This document shows, piece by piece, positions 20,205 to 32,626 of a stretch of DNA of 64,000 nt. Every line of letters begins with the position of its first letter. Position 1 is the first letter of the stretch. The notes under the pieces were generated by a model. That model was not told where the DNA came from and did no database searches. It saw only the letters and a program-made list of their open reading frames with translations. A program made the translations under genes and the position numbers. Origin of the DNA: Globisporangium splendens (Eukaryota > Oomycota > Peronosporomycetes > Pythiales > Pythiaceae); NCBI GenBank assembly GCA_006386115.1, contig VFIW01000117.1, positions 1-64,000 on the forward strand, written 5' to 3'.

Positions 20205-21748
20205 CTAGACGAAGCAAATTGTGAAGTGAGCTGAGAAGAAGGATGCGTGGTGACGGGATTCCGGATAGTAGCGGCGAGGAGCAGTTGGATGCACGTTTGC
20301 CTTCGAAATATACTACCGATATCGCTCGCGCTGTCTGTGCGTTGAGGGCGAAGTAGACGCATGACCAGGTTGAGAATGGCTGGCAGGTATAAATAGTAAA
20401 CGCTACCTGAGTGTTGGCTGTTTCGGGTCTCACCAATCTCAAGTTGGCAATGTGACCAGGTCGTCAGTCTGTGCCTGAGTCAGCAGCCGGGTCCCATCGA
20501 AATGCGGCTGCTTACAAGTGAGATCAAGTTCATTCCTTCACACACGCTCTAGGTCGCATCAGTTGAAATCGCACAACACGTGTCATAAAGGAAAACTGAC
20601 TCATGTTAGCTGTGCGATGCTACGAAGCACCCCGAGAGGCTTCCCAGCGGCCGAGGCTGTTCAAATACGTCGGGGTGCATTCCAAGGAGAAAGTGTGAGT
20701 GGCTGGTTCCTTCGTTTGCTTGAAAGCAGACTGTTACCCGTCTGTTCCCTGGTTTGTTTGTTAAGCGGAGATCTGGACATGACTCAGTGTTTCAAGTGGA
20801 TACACTCGATGGCCATCATTCATGGGACACCACATAGTGATGGTGAAATCCAATAAACAAAGCTCGCGGCGTTGAAGTAAACAAATTCAGGCGGTTCTTC
20901 CTCGTACCGATAGCAACGTCAGTCCTACAATCTCAAGTTTTCAATCACCAAAGCGCAAAGTGCTGCTCCACGACGCCAAACGCATTGCCAACTTGCACAT
21001 CCATGATCACGCTTTGCTCCTCAACATGGTCTCTGTTCGTGAACTCCCCAATATCCGTGGCGCATCCTAGTGCCTAGTGTCCTAGTGTAGGAAACTCTTG
21101 CTGGAACAAATATCTTTTATGCGTGCGCTGGATACGCATCTCCCTTTTCAACTTGGCTCGCGTCCAAAATGAACACACATCGATTCACCAATATGAGCGC
21201 AATTCGTAATGGTTTGAGGTCGTGATATGAGCTTCTCCTGGTTTAGCCGTGCCAACAGAGACCTTAGCGTATAGCTTCAACCAACTACTGAAAGAGAAGT
21301 GAGCGCGTCTGAGCCACCAACGCAAAACCCAAACATCCAATATCCTGCCTCTTCCTTGCAGTGTACCCATTTGGATAAAAAACACTCATGAAGACGAATA
21401 GAACCTGTATTAGTTATACTCTATTCAGTTATAATAGTCAAATAATGATAAGAGCACCTTTCAATATCCAGTAAGGGCCTCTATATTGAACTGCCGAAGT
21501 GTTCACACAGGTTTCAGAATCTGATTTTTCTTTCTCCACCAACCAGAACCCCACAGCAGCATGACACCAAGAAGGAGCCACTGCAACGTCCGAAATGGTA
21601 CGACATGGACGATTTGTTTAAGCCACCGTTTGTAAAGTTCATCTTCTCTTCTCCCTCTTGCTGCTCCCTCCATGTGCCCCCTCCTTTCTCTTCATCACTT
21701 GAGCTATTCCCTCCTCTGTCTCTTGACCGGATAGAGTTTAAGCGAGGA

Positions 21749-21763
21749 CTCATTCTCCAATTT
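21749..21763 (+). promoter_or_regulatory. Inr/FPR-type core promoter, SOD copy 5
   Basis: CTCATTCTCCAATTT, 65-79 nt before the ATG at 21828. Confidence 0.8.
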
Positions 21764-21827
21764 GGTTCCTCTTCACCAAGTGTCTTCTCTCCAACACACC
21801 AACACGCTCCAAAGTACGCATTCGACA

Positions 21828-22643
21828 ATGCTCTCTGCAAAGATGCTCACGATGACGCTTGCCACGCTTGCGGCCATGGCCACGACTTCGCGTGCCCAGA
21901 CGTTCGTGTACGAGTTCGACCCGCAGTGGGCCGGCGGCGTCAAGGGCGCCATCAAAGTCAACTACCCGTCACCCACCAACTACCCCACCAAGGCCGACAT
22001 CAGCGCCAACCTCGACTTCAGCCAAGTCGACGTCGCGGCACTCAAAAAGCTCGACGGCAACTGCACGACCGAGCCCACCGAGTACAAGTGGCACATCCAT
22101 GTCAAGTGGAACTCGACCAAGTCGTCCGACTCGTTCGCGCAGTGCTCCAAGGCCGCCACGAGCAACCACTACGACCCGCTCTACGCGTGCGGTCCCAACT
22201 CCGAGTTCGCCGAGACGCCGGCGTGTCTGCCCAAGATCGCGTCGTACGCGTGCTCGCCCGCCAACTATCTCGCCAATCCGGGCGTGTGCGAGAAGGGCGA
22301 CCTGGCCGGCAAGCTCGGCGACTTCAAGCTCGATTCCCACAAGCAGGTCTCGGGCCATTGGACGGACGACCACTACCCACTCGTGTCGGAGAACACGCCG
22401 CAGTGGAACATCATCCTGCACGCCGTATGCGACAACAAGGCCACGCCGCGCCTGGCGTGTGCTCTGGGCAAGCGCACGGACGACTATGGTTATGACAACG
22501 ACTATGACTACGACTATGGCAATGACTACGACTATGATAGTGATGATGACAAGACGTCAACGTACACGCCAGCGATGCCAACGCCAGCGCCGACCTACGG
22601 TCACAAGGGGTGGAAAGTCAAAGTGAGCACTCACTCTTCGTAA
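21828..22643 (+). CDS. Secreted Cu-only SOD-like protein, copy 5 (tail variant)
   Basis: 271 aa. The catalytic domain is identical to copy 1. The tail has two substitutions, KTSTYTP for KTPTYTP and GWKVK for GWRVK. The broken copy in unit 7 has the same two, so units 6 and 7 derive from a recent duplication or conversion. Confidence 0.86.
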   Translation: MLSAKMLTMTLATLAAMATTSRAQTFVYEFDPQWAGGVKGAIKVNYPSPTNYPTKADISANLDFSQVDVAALKKLDGNCTTEPTEYKWHIHVKWNSTKSSDSFAQCSKAATSNHYDPLYACGPNSEFAETPACLPKIASYACSPANYLANPGVCEKGDLAGKLGDFKLDSHKQVSGHWTDDHYPLVSENTPQWNIILHAVCDNKATPRLACALGKRTDDYGYDNDYDYDYGNDYDYDSDDDKTSTYTPAMPTPAPTYGHKGWKVKVSTHSS

Positions 22644-23039
22644 GACAGAAGCAGCCTACGCGCCATCGTGATACTCAAACAATCGCATCTCTTCACTTTC
22701 TCTTTAACTTGCAAAATGAACAAGAAAAACACTGCTTTTAATGACGTCCATGCGTGCAAAAGTCTTCCACCATCTGCGACTGTTTCAATTGCGATTGCTC
22801 TATCCAGTGAGCGAACGACTCCTGTTGGAGGGTGGTGATCGCTGCACGAGCGCGTGCATGCGTGGTGGGAGTCTGTTAGCTTCGAGCGCCAATTGTGCCT
22901 CTCGTTCGCACTTTCCGTATAAAACGTACGTGGAACCTTCGAGCTCCCTGGATGCACGACCGAGTTTCTTGATGCCGCGTGGGAGGTGATCCTATACAAA
23001 CAGGAGATATACGAATGACATTCATACCGCGCAATGGGC

Positions 23040-23153
23040 TTTGCATACCCGCTGGTGAGAGAGGATTCGGCGCAATGGAACATCATCCGATACGCCGTCT
23101 GTGGATCTGCGACGCCTCGTGTGGCTTGCGTTGTTGGCAAACGGGTCGGCTGA
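23040..23153 (+). pseudogene. 37-codon SOD-like remnant (unit 6)
   Basis: Same sequence as at 15373-15486. Confidence 0.7.
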
Positions 23154-23433
23154 GATGCTACAGAGTAGTGATCTCTGTCGGCATCAAAGCATTCGAAGAC
23201 AGCAAAGTAATCAATCGTTGCTTGATCTGTCTGCGCCAAACCGCCTCTTAACGCACAACCTTTTTATGCATGCACATGCCACACTCACTGCCTACGAAAA
23301 GTATCGAAATACTTCGTTTTGCTTCCCCCGATGCTTTCTTGCGTCGTGTTGCACGGTAAGTTGATGTACCAAGGCGAGAGTGTTCTACGATGTACGGCAT
23401 TTGAGGCGTTGCGCACATTTCGAGCAATTCTTG

Positions 23434-23456
23434 GTGTGTGTGTGTGTGTGTGTGTG
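23434..23456. repeat. (GT)n microsatellite
   Basis: 23-bp GT run. Confidence 0.95.
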
Positions 23457-23703
23457 ACTTGGGATGCACAGTGTATGATATCCCGTGAGTGATGGCCATC
23501 AAAGTGTATCCATCCTGATAGCTGCACGATATGCCTCCCTTCTATGTACAACGTCTGATCTTCCAGCATATCCACTGTTGGAGAAAAAGAATGGCGTGAA
23601 ATGGGGATACATGCGTATATCGCGAAAAGCCTTGCGAGGACAAGAAGAAACTATTCGTCGGCACTCTTGGGCTTGATGTTGTTGCTATTATTGTACATGG
23701 CTC

Positions 23704-24024
23704 TTACATCATGGCGCTGACCACCAGCGCGAGCAACGTCGCGACGACAAAGCCATTGAACGCGTACGTGCTGTTCGCACTCGTTGTTGTAGATGGCGTA
23801 GGACTCGGCGTGGTTGTCGTGTTGGTCGTCGTGTTGGTCGTCGCTGATGTCGTCGCCATCAGCTTGCCAACTGCGCACGCGAGACGTGGTTTAGTAGTGC
23901 TGTACATGGCGTGCAGGACGATGTTCCACATGGCCGTATTCTCCGGCACGAGCGGGTAGTGCTCATCGACCCATGTGCTGCTTGCCTTCTTGGTTGTCGT
24001 GGCGAGGTTGTTTGTGTGGTTGAG
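23704..24024 (-). pseudogene. 3' remnant of GPI-anchored SOD-like gene (unit 6)
   Basis: 107-codon open stretch, same as unit 1. Confidence 0.7.
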
Positions 24025-25567
24025 CTAGACGAAGCAAATGGTCAAGTGAGCCGAGAAGAAGGATACGTGGTGACGGGATTCCCGGATAGTAGCGGCGAGG
24101 AGCAGTTGGGTGCACGTTTACCTTCGAAATATACTGCCAATATCGCTCGTGCTGTCTGTGCGTTGAGGGCGAAGTAGGCGTATGCCCAGGTTGAGAATGG
24201 CTGGCAGGTATAAATAGTAAACGCTACCTGAGTGTTCACTGTTTCGGGTCTCACCAATCTCAAGTTGATAATGTGACTAAGTCGTGAGTCTGTGCTTGAG
24301 CCAGCAGCCGGGTCCCACCGAAATGCGGCTGCTTACAAGTGAGATCAAGTTCATTCCTTCACACACGCTCTAGGCTGCATCAATTAAAATCACACAACAC
24401 GTGTCATAAAGGAAAACTGACTCATGTTAGCTGTGCGATGCTGCGAAGCACCCAGAGAGGCTTCCCAGCGGCCGAGGCTGTTCAAATACGTCGGGATGCA
24501 TTCCAAGGAGAAAGTGTGAGTGGCTGGTTCCCTTCGTTTGCTTGAAAGCAGACTGTTACCCGTCTGTTCTCTGGTTTGTTTGTTAAGCGGAGATCTGGAC
24601 ACGACTCAGTGTTTCAAGTGGATACACTCGATGGCCATCATTCATGGGACACCACATAGTGATGGTGAAATCCAATAAACAAAGCTCGCGGCGTTGAAGT
24701 AAACAAATTCAGGCGGTTCTTCCTCGTACCAATAGCACAGCAACGTCAGTCCTACAATCTCAAGTTTTCAATCACCAAAGCGCAAAGTGCTGCTCCGCGA
24801 CGCCAAACGCATTGTCAACTTGCACATCCATGATCACGCTTTGCTCCTCAACATGGTCTCTGTTCGTGAACTTCCCAATATCCGTGGCGCATCCTAGTGC
24901 CTAGTGGAGGAAACTCTTGCTGGAACAAATATCTTTTATGCGTGCGCTGGACACGCATCTCCCTTTTCAACTTGGCTCGCGTCCAAAATGAGCACGCATC
25001 GATTCACCAATATGAGCGCAATTCGTAATGGTTTGAGGTCGTGATATGAACTTCTCCTGGTTTAGCCGTGCCAACAGAGACCTTAGCGTATAGCTTCAAC
25101 CAACTACTCAAAGAGAAGTGAGCGCGTCTGAGCCACCAACGCAAAACCCAAACATCCAATATCCTGCCTCTTCCTTGCAGTGTACCCATTTGGATAAAAA
25201 ACACTCATGAAGACGAATAGAACCTGTATTAGTTATACTCTATTCAGTTATAATAGTCAAATAATGATAAGAGCACCTTTCAATATCCAGTAAGGGCCTC
25301 TATATTGAACTGCCGAAGTGTTCACACAGGTTTCAGAATCTGATTTTTCTTTCTCCACCAACCAGAACCCCACAGCAGCATGACACCAAGAAGGAGCCAC
25401 TGCAACGTCCGAAATGGTACGACATGGACGATTTGTTTAAGCCACCGTTTGTAAAGTTCATCTTCTCTTCTCCCTCTTGCTGCTCCCTCCATGTGCCCCC
25501 TCCTTTCTCTTCATCACTTGAGCTATTCCCTCCTCTGTCTCTTGACCGGATAGAGTTTAAGCGAGGA

Positions 25568-25582
25568 CTCATTCTCCAATTT
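25568..25582 (+). promoter_or_regulatory. Inr/FPR-type core promoter, broken SOD copy 6
   Basis: CTCATTCTCCAATTT, 65-79 nt before the ATG at 25647. Confidence 0.78.
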
Positions 25583-25646
25583 GGTTCCTCTTCACCAAGT
25601 GTCTTCTCTCCAACACACCAACACGCTCCAAAGTACGCATTCGACA

Positions 25647-26460
25647 ATGCTCTCTGCAAAGATGCTCACGATGACGCTTGCCACGCTTGCGGCCATGGCC
25701 ACGACTTCGCGTGCCCAGACGTTCGTGTACGAGTTCGACCCGCAGTGGGCCGGCGGCGTCAAGGGCGCCATCAAAGTCAACTACCCGTCGCCCACCAACT
25801 ACCCCACCAAGGCCGACATCAGCGCCAACCTCGACTTCAGCCAAGTCGACGTCGCGGCACTCAAAAAGCTCGACGGCAACTGCACGACCGAGCCCACCGA
25901 GTACAAGTGGCACATCCATGTCAAGTGGAACTCGACCAAGTCGTCCGACTCGTTCGCACAGTGCTCCAAGGCCGCCACGAGCAACCACTACGACCCGCTC
26001 TACGCGTGCGGTCCCAACTCCGAGTTCGCCGAGACGCCGGCGTGTTGCCCAAGATCGCGTCGTACGCGTGCTCGCCCGCCAACTATCTCGCCAATCCGGG
26101 CGTGTGCGAGAAGGGCGACCTGGCCGGCAAGCTCGGCGACTTCAAGCTCGATTCCACAAGCAGGTCTCGGGCCATTGGACGGACGACCACTACCCACTCG
26201 TGTCGGAGAACACGCCGCAGTGGAACATCATCCTGCACGCCGTATGCGACAACAAGGCCACGCCGCGCCTGGCGTGTGCTCTGGGCAAGCGCACGGACGA
26301 CTATGGTTATGACAACGACTATGACTACGACTATGGCAATGACTACGACTATGATAGTGATGATGACAAGACGTCAACGTACACGCCAGCGATGCCAACG
26401 CCAGCGCCGACCTACGGTCACAAGGGGTGGAAAGTCAAAGTGAGCACTCACTCTTCGTAA
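25647..26460 (+). pseudogene. Cu-only SOD-like gene, copy 6, two frameshifts
   Basis: Intact through residue A132 and C133. One base is then missing at about 26045 (GTGTTGCCC against GTGTCTGCCC) and a second at about 26153 (GATTCCACA against GATTCCCACA). Translation from the ATG leaves frame before the GDLAG motif and stops at 26312, losing the last copper-ligand His and the Arg/Cys motif. The natural 3' end is at 26460 in another frame. Both losses are in short C/CT runs, so a consensus error remains possible. Confidence 0.82.
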
Positions 26461-26856
26461 GACAGAAGCAGCCTACGCGCCATCGTGATACTCAAACAAT
26501 CGCATCTCTTCACTTTCTCTTTAACTTGCAAAATGAACAAGAAAAACACTGCTTTTAATGACGTCCATGCGTGCAAAAGTCTTCCACCATCTGCGACTGT
26601 TTCAATTGCGATTGCTCTATCCAGTGAGCGAACGACTCCTGTTGGAGGGTGGTGATCGCTGCACGAGCGCGTGCATGCGTGGTGGGAGTCTGTTAGCTTC
26701 GAGCGCCAATTGTGCCTCTCGTTCGCACTTTCCGTATAAAACGTACGTGGAACCTTCGAGCTCCCTGGATGCACGACCGAGTTTCTTGATGCCGCGTGGG
26801 AGGTGATCCTATACAAACAGGAGATATACGAATGACATTCATACCGCGCAATGGGC

Positions 26857-26970
26857 TTTGCATACCCGCTGGTGAGAGAGGATTCGGCGCAATGGAACAT
26901 CATCCTATACGCCGTCTGTGGATCTGCGACGCCTCGTGTGGCTTGCGTTGTTGGCAAACGGGTCGGCTGA
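26857..26970 (+). pseudogene. 37-codon SOD-like remnant (unit 7)
   Basis: As in unit 6, but with WNIILYAV (CTA) where most units have WNIIRYAV (CGA). Confidence 0.7.
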
Positions 26971-27250
26971 GATGCTACAGAGTAGTGATCTCTGTCGGCA
27001 TCAAAGCATTCGAAGACAGCAAAGTAATCAATCGTTGCTTGATCTGTCTGCGCCAAACCGCCTCTTAACGCACAACCTTTTTATGCATGCACATGCCACA
27101 CTCACTGCCTACGAAAAGTATCGAAATACTTCGTTTTGCTTCCCCCGATGCTTTCTTGCGTCGTGTTGCACGGTAAGTTGATGTACCAAGGCGAGAGTGT
27201 CCTACGATGTACGGCATTTGAGGCGTTGCGCACATTTCGAGCAATTCTTG

Positions 27251-27273
27251 GTGTGTGTGTGTGTGTGTGTGTG
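27251..27273. repeat. (GT)n microsatellite
   Basis: 23-bp GT run. Confidence 0.95.
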
Positions 27274-27520
27274 ACTTGGGATGCACAGTGTATGATATCC
27301 CGTGAGTGATGGCCATCAAAGTGTATCCATCCTGATAGCTGCACGACATGCCTCCCTTCTATGTACAGCGTCTGATCTTCCAGCATATCCGCTGTTGGAG
27401 AAAAAGAATGGCGTGAAATGGGGATACATGCGTATATCGCGAAAAGCCTTGCGAGGACAAGAAGAAACTATTCGTCGGCACTCTTGGGCTTGATGTTGTT
27501 GCTATTATTGTACATGGCTC

Positions 27521-27841
27521 TTACATCATGGCGCTGACCACCAGCGCGAGCAACGTCGCGACGACAAAGCCATTGAACGCGTACGTGCTGTTCGCACTCG
27601 TTGTTGTAGATGGCGTAGGACTCGGCGTGGTTGTCGTGTTGGTCGTCGTGTTGGTCGTCGCTGATGTCGTCGCCATCAGCTTGCCAACTGCGCACGCGAG
27701 ACGTGGTTTAGTAGTGCTGTACATGGCGTGCAGGACGATGTTCCACATGGCCGTATTCTCCGGCACGAGCGGGTAGTGCTCATCGACCCATGTGCTGCTT
27801 GCCTTCTTGGTTGTCGTGGCGAGGTTGTTTGTGTGGTTGAG
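27521..27841 (-). pseudogene. 3' remnant of GPI-anchored SOD-like gene (unit 7)
   Basis: 107-codon open stretch, same as unit 1. Confidence 0.7.
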
Positions 27842-29383
27842 CTAGACGAAGCAAATGGTCAAGTGAGCCGAGAAGAAGGATACGTGGTGACGGGATTCCC
27901 GGATAGTAGCGGCGAGGAGCAGTTGGGTGCACGTTTACCTTCGAAATATACTGCCAATATCGCTCGTGCTGTCTGTGCGTTGAGGGCGAAGTAGGCGTAT
28001 GCCCAGGTTGAGAATGGCTGGCAGGTATAAATAGTAAACGCTACCTGAGTGTTCACTGTTTCGGGTCTCACCAATCTCAAGTTGATAATGTGACTAAGTC
28101 GTGAGTCTGTGCTTGAGCCAGCAGCCGGGTCCCACCGAAATGCGGCTGCTTACAAGTGAGATCAAGTTCATTCCTTCACACACGCTCTAGGCTGCATCAA
28201 TTAAAATCACACAACACGTGTCATAAAGGAAAACTGACTCATGTTAGCTGTGCGATGCTGCGAAGCACCCAGAGAGGCTTCCCAGCGGCCGAGGCTGTTC
28301 AAATACGTCGGGATGCATTCCAAGGAGAAAGTGTGAGTGGCTGGTTCCCTTCGTTTGCTTGAAAGCAGACTGTTACCCGTCTGTTCTCTGGTTTGTTTGT
28401 TAAGCGGAGATCTGGACACGACTCAGTGTTTCAAGTGGATACACTCGATGGCCATCATTCATGGGACACCACATAGTGATGGTGAAATCCAATAAACAAA
28501 GCTCGCGGCGTTGAAGTAAACAAATTCAGGCGGTTCTTCCTCGTACCAATAGCACAGCAACGTCAGTCCTACAATCTCAAGTTTTCAATCACCAAAGCGC
28601 AAAGTGCTGCTCCGCGACGCCAAACGCATTGTCAACTTGCACATCCATGATCACGCTTTGCTCCTCAACATGGTCTCTGTTCGTGAACTTCCCAATATCC
28701 GTGGCGCATCCTAGTGCCTAGTGGAGGAAACTCTTGCTGGAACAAATATCTTTTATGCGTGCGCTGGACACGCATCTCCCTTTTCAACTTGGCTCGCGTC
28801 CAAAATGAGCACGCATCGATTCACCAATATGAGCGCAATTCGTAATGGTTTGAGGTCGTGATATGAACTTCTCCTGGTTTAGCCGTGCCAACAGAGACCT
28901 TAGCGTATAGCTTCAACCAACTACTCAAAGAGAAGTGAGCGCGTCTGAGCCACCAACGCAAAACCCAAACATCCAATATCCTGCCTCTTCCTTGCAGTGT
29001 ACCCATTTGGATATAAAACACTCATAAAGACGAATAAAAGCTGTATTAGTTATACTCTATTCAGTTACAATATCCAAATAATGATAAGAGCACCTTTCAA
29101 TATCCAGTGAGGGCCTCTATATTGAACTGCCGAAGTGTTCACACAGGTTTCAGAATCTGATTTTTCTTTCTTCACCAGCATCCACCAGAACCCCACAGTA
29201 GCATGACACCAAGAAGGAACCACTGCAACGTCCGAAATGGTACGACATGGACGATTTGTTTAAGCCACCGTCTGTAAAGTCCATCTTCTCTCCTGCTGCT
29301 CCCTCCATGTGCCCCCTCCTTTCTCTTCATCACTTGAGCTATTCCCTCCTCTATCTCTTGACCGGATAGAGTTTAAGCGAGGA

Positions 29384-29398
29384 CTCATTCTCCAATTT
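29384..29398 (+). promoter_or_regulatory. Inr/FPR-type core promoter, SOD copy 7
   Basis: CTCATTCTCCAATTT, 65-79 nt before the ATG at 29463. Confidence 0.8.
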
Positions 29399-29462
29399 GG
29401 TTCCTCTTCACCAAGTGTCTTCTTCCCAACGCACCAACACGCTCCAGAGTACGCATTCGACA

Positions 29463-30278
29463 ATGCTCTCTGCAAAGATGCTCACGATGACGCTTGCCAC
29501 GCTTGCGGCCATGGCCACGACTTCGCGTGCCCAGACGTTCGTGTACGAGTTCGACCCGCAGTGGGCCGGCGGCGTCAAGGGCGCCATCAAAGTCAACTAC
29601 CCGTCGCCCACCAACTACCCCACCAAGGCCGACATCAGCGCCAACCTCGACTTCAGCCAAGTCGACGTCGCGGCACTCAAAAAGCTCGACGGCAACTGCA
29701 CGACCGAGCCCACCGAGTACAAGTGGCACATCCATGTCAAGTGGAACTCGACCAAGTCGTCCGACTCATTCGCGCAGTGCTCCAAGGCCGCCACGAGCAA
29801 CCACTACGACCCGCTCTACGCGTGCGGTCCCAACTCCGAGTTCGCCGAGACGCCGGCGTGTCTGCCCAAGATCGCGTCGTACGCGTGCTCGCCCGCCAAC
29901 TATCTCGCCAATCCGGGCGTGTGCGAGAAGGGCGACCTGGCCGGCAAGCCCGGCGACTTCAAGCTCGATTCCCACAAGCAGGTCTCGGGCCATTGGACGG
30001 ACGACCACTACCCACTCGTGTCGGAGAACACGCCGCAGTGGAACATCATCCTGCACGCCGTATGCGACAACAAGGCCACGCCGCGCCTGGCGTGTGCTCT
30101 GGGCAAGCGCACGGACGACTATGGTTATGACAACGACTATGACTACGACTATGGCAATGACTACGACTATGATAGTGACGATGACAAGACGCCAACGTAC
30201 ACTCCAGCGATGCCAACGCCAGCGCCGACCTACGGTCACAAGGGGTGGAGAGTCAAAGTGAGCACTCACTCTTCGTAA
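29463..30278 (+). CDS. Secreted Cu-only SOD-like protein, copy 7 (L163P)
   Basis: 271 aa, identical to copy 1 except Leu163 to Pro (GKPGDF for GKLGDF), five residues after the conserved Asp158. The leader is of the SSQRTNTLQ type. All copper-ligand His, the Arg and the Cys residues are present. A LINE sits 41 bp after the stop codon. Confidence 0.85.
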   Translation: MLSAKMLTMTLATLAAMATTSRAQTFVYEFDPQWAGGVKGAIKVNYPSPTNYPTKADISANLDFSQVDVAALKKLDGNCTTEPTEYKWHIHVKWNSTKSSDSFAQCSKAATSNHYDPLYACGPNSEFAETPACLPKIASYACSPANYLANPGVCEKGDLAGKPGDFKLDSHKQVSGHWTDDHYPLVSENTPQWNIILHAVCDNKATPRLACALGKRTDDYGYDNDYDYDYGNDYDYDSDDDKTPTYTPAMPTPAPTYGHKGWRVKVSTHSS

Positions 30279-30319
30279 GACAGAAGCAGCCTGCGCGTCA
30301 TCGTGATACCCAAACAATC

Positions 30320-32626
30320 TTTATCTTTATCTTTATAAGGTGAGGTATATTTAGGTTCATCTTCGTGACCTACAATATCCATTCTCCTACCTAATCTTCA
30401 TTACGAATTTCATCTAGGAGTGTAAATGTGTCTACAGCGCGGATTGCACTAGATCACTTCTAAGTGCTAAATAATCTTTGACCAGGATGGCATGTTCTCT
30501 TGGTCCTATGTGAGGCTGCCTTGTGTTTTCCAATGACCTTGGGTCTTCCGAACTTCGCATAAGCCAATGCATGACGTCGTTGTCAAGATCCTGGGTGAGA
30601 TTGTTAAAAGCAGCTCGATGAGTTGGGAAGTGAACCTGCGTTGAGGTTCTGGTGTCCATGGCTAGGTTGGCGGCTGAGTCCGCCATCTTGTTGAAGGCAC
30701 GGTAGTGATGGTACCACCCTCGGATGTCGATGCAATCCGCGAGTCGTCGACTTGTCTGGTATAAACGTGCCAATCGGTGCTGTCGAGGGACCGATGCATT
30801 CGCTGCTGGGAGATAATGAGTGCACTGTCTCCAATCACGTACAACGGTTCGAAGTGACTGCGTTGGGCTTCTCGTAGTCCATGTATGAGACCCCAGTACT
30901 CGGCAAAGTTGTTGGTCGTGTCCTTCCTGCTATAAGCCATGCTCGCGGCCCAAATTAAACTGGCTGTGTGCGAGTCCTTATGGACACGCACGATAATGGA
31001 TCCAGTCCCTCCTGGTCCTGGATTGCCGCGTGATCCACCATCGAAAACAACAGGTAAACGCCGCGAGTATCACTTGGAGTCAAGGGGATGGCGTCGGTTT
31101 GGCTGAGAAAGCAGTCGACATATGCTTTGAGAACTGCTGCAACCGTGTGACCGTCAGAGTCTCCAGCTTGCGCTTCAGCGAGTCGTGTGATGTTTCGCAT
31201 TCCTGCCTCTAATCTGGTCATCATGATCGCCATCTCAGCAGTCGATTTGATTGGATCCTAATCCATGCGTCGCAGATGCGCACACCAAATGGCATGTATG
31301 AGCGACGCGCTCATATATCGCCACAGCGTGTGTGCGACGGGATAGAGGTGATCTTGGAGATGTTCATTGGAGCACTTGTGTCCGATAATGTGTCTCTTGA
31401 TCGTGGTCCATGCATGCCTTGGAGTATCTGGTATATCCAGACTGAAGATCCAGATTGCGGGGTCGTGACCAGGAGTGATTCCGATCTTCGCCCATAGCGC
31501 ATAAAAGTAGTTCCACACCAGTTTGGCTTTCGGACACTCCCAGAGTAGATGTTGAACAGAAGATTGGACAACTTGGGAACATTCGGGATTCGAGCAGGAT
31601 AGATCAGCTTTCTCATAGTTCCACATGGAGAGTCGGTTGGCTTTCAGCCGGAGAAGAGTCTGGGCTGTATAAACTGTAATCCCTGGGATGCTGTGTAATT
31701 CGCTCCATTGGATTAATTTCAGTCCTGGCCACAGAGATCCTGCTGTTTGGACAGCTTTGTTGACTGCTGCATCTCGAGTATCTTTGCCAATTTGTGTCCT
31801 CGTTGCTGCAGCTTGGTGCCGATAGAAAGATCTGGTCGTATTATATCGTCCGTTGCCACCCCATAGTTGCACGATTCTTGTGAAACGTGGATGTGCATGG
31901 AACGACACCTTCTGCCCGTTCAAGTCTCTTGTTGCCATGATGTCACAGTCCATTGCAGAGTGAACTGTATGCGTAGCTTTGACTAGGGTCGTGTCGACGT
32001 GGGTCAGAGTTGCTTCACTGGTGTGCAGATGCCATTCGTGGTTATAATGGCGTTGTCCGTTGTACAGCCGAAGCACATTTGTTTGCTGTGGTCGATACAG
32101 AAGCTGTGGGAAGTTGGATACCAACGTAGCACATAACCGCTCGAGCGCTCGAATAGACGGCCGGGAGAATCCGGAGATTCCACATGTTGGGATGAAGTTA
32201 AGCACTCTTGGTCTTATCCACTCCCATCGAAGTATGTCACCCAGTTGTGCTGTTCCAACTGATAATGATGTGTGAGCAAGCTTGTAAGGGGAGCCGTTGG
32301 AGTCAAGAAGCCACCCATCTGCAGTCGAGGTCATGTATGGCAGCCATTCTGCACAGAATGTCCCGCGTAGCTTTCGTCCTTCAGCGATGATACCTGGAAG
32401 TCTGTCAGACATTTTAGAGCTGAGGTCGATCTGGAACACATCGCCATCCCATTGAGTCTGCACAATTGTCGACTTGAAGTGCTCGTAACACCAACGTACA
32501 TTGTCACGTTCTCTGGGCTCATAGGGTCGAGAATGGAGCGACTCACATAATGCTGCGCCAGTTGTCCACATGTTATCACGAAGCTGGAGTGGCCGCCTTG
32601 GAATTGCATCGAGCGGCGTGATGTAC
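30320..32626 (-). mobile_element. 5'-truncated LINE (copy L1b)
   Basis: 2307 bp on minus, flanked by a 15-bp target duplication GATACCCAAACAATC (30305-30319 and 32627-32641). The 3' end is CCTCACCTTATAAAG followed by ATAAAG repeats. It covers the end of the reverse transcriptase region, the zinc finger and RNase H. It is absent from the mirror position near 58960, so it arrived after the palindrome formed. Confidence 0.93.
30432..32571 (-). pseudogene. LINE ORF2 C-terminal part (copy L1b)
   Basis: Opens with MWTTGAALCESLHSRPY and includes the zinc motif (CSNPEC, HLLWEC). It keeps TGG (Trp) where the full-length copy has a stop at 56339, and the extra base missing from that copy near 56847, so it is the better template for this region. 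Its own lesions are a TAG just after HLRRMD (31258-31260) and one missing T in the run before the first RNase H Asp (about 31045). RNase H then continues in other frames to QSAL at 30432. Confidence 0.82.

Larger units (their letters stand above)
17516..21361 (+). repeat. Array unit 5 (orientation B), most divergent complete unit
   Basis: 3846 bp. From about 19165 to 20800 it differs from its neighbours by many substitutions, while the SOD gene at its start matches them, so the unit is a mosaic. Positions 18798-19193 and 20205-21361 contain no intact gene. Confidence 0.92.
21362..25180 (+). repeat. Array unit 6 (orientation B)
   Basis: 3819 bp. It shares with unit 7 a run of variants in the SOD tail and in the 300 bp after it. 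Positions 22644-23039 and 24025-25180 contain no intact gene. Confidence 0.93.
25181..28997 (+). repeat. Array unit 7 (orientation B)
   Basis: 3817 bp, with a frameshifted SOD gene. Positions 26461-26856 and 27842-28997 contain no intact gene. Confidence 0.93.
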
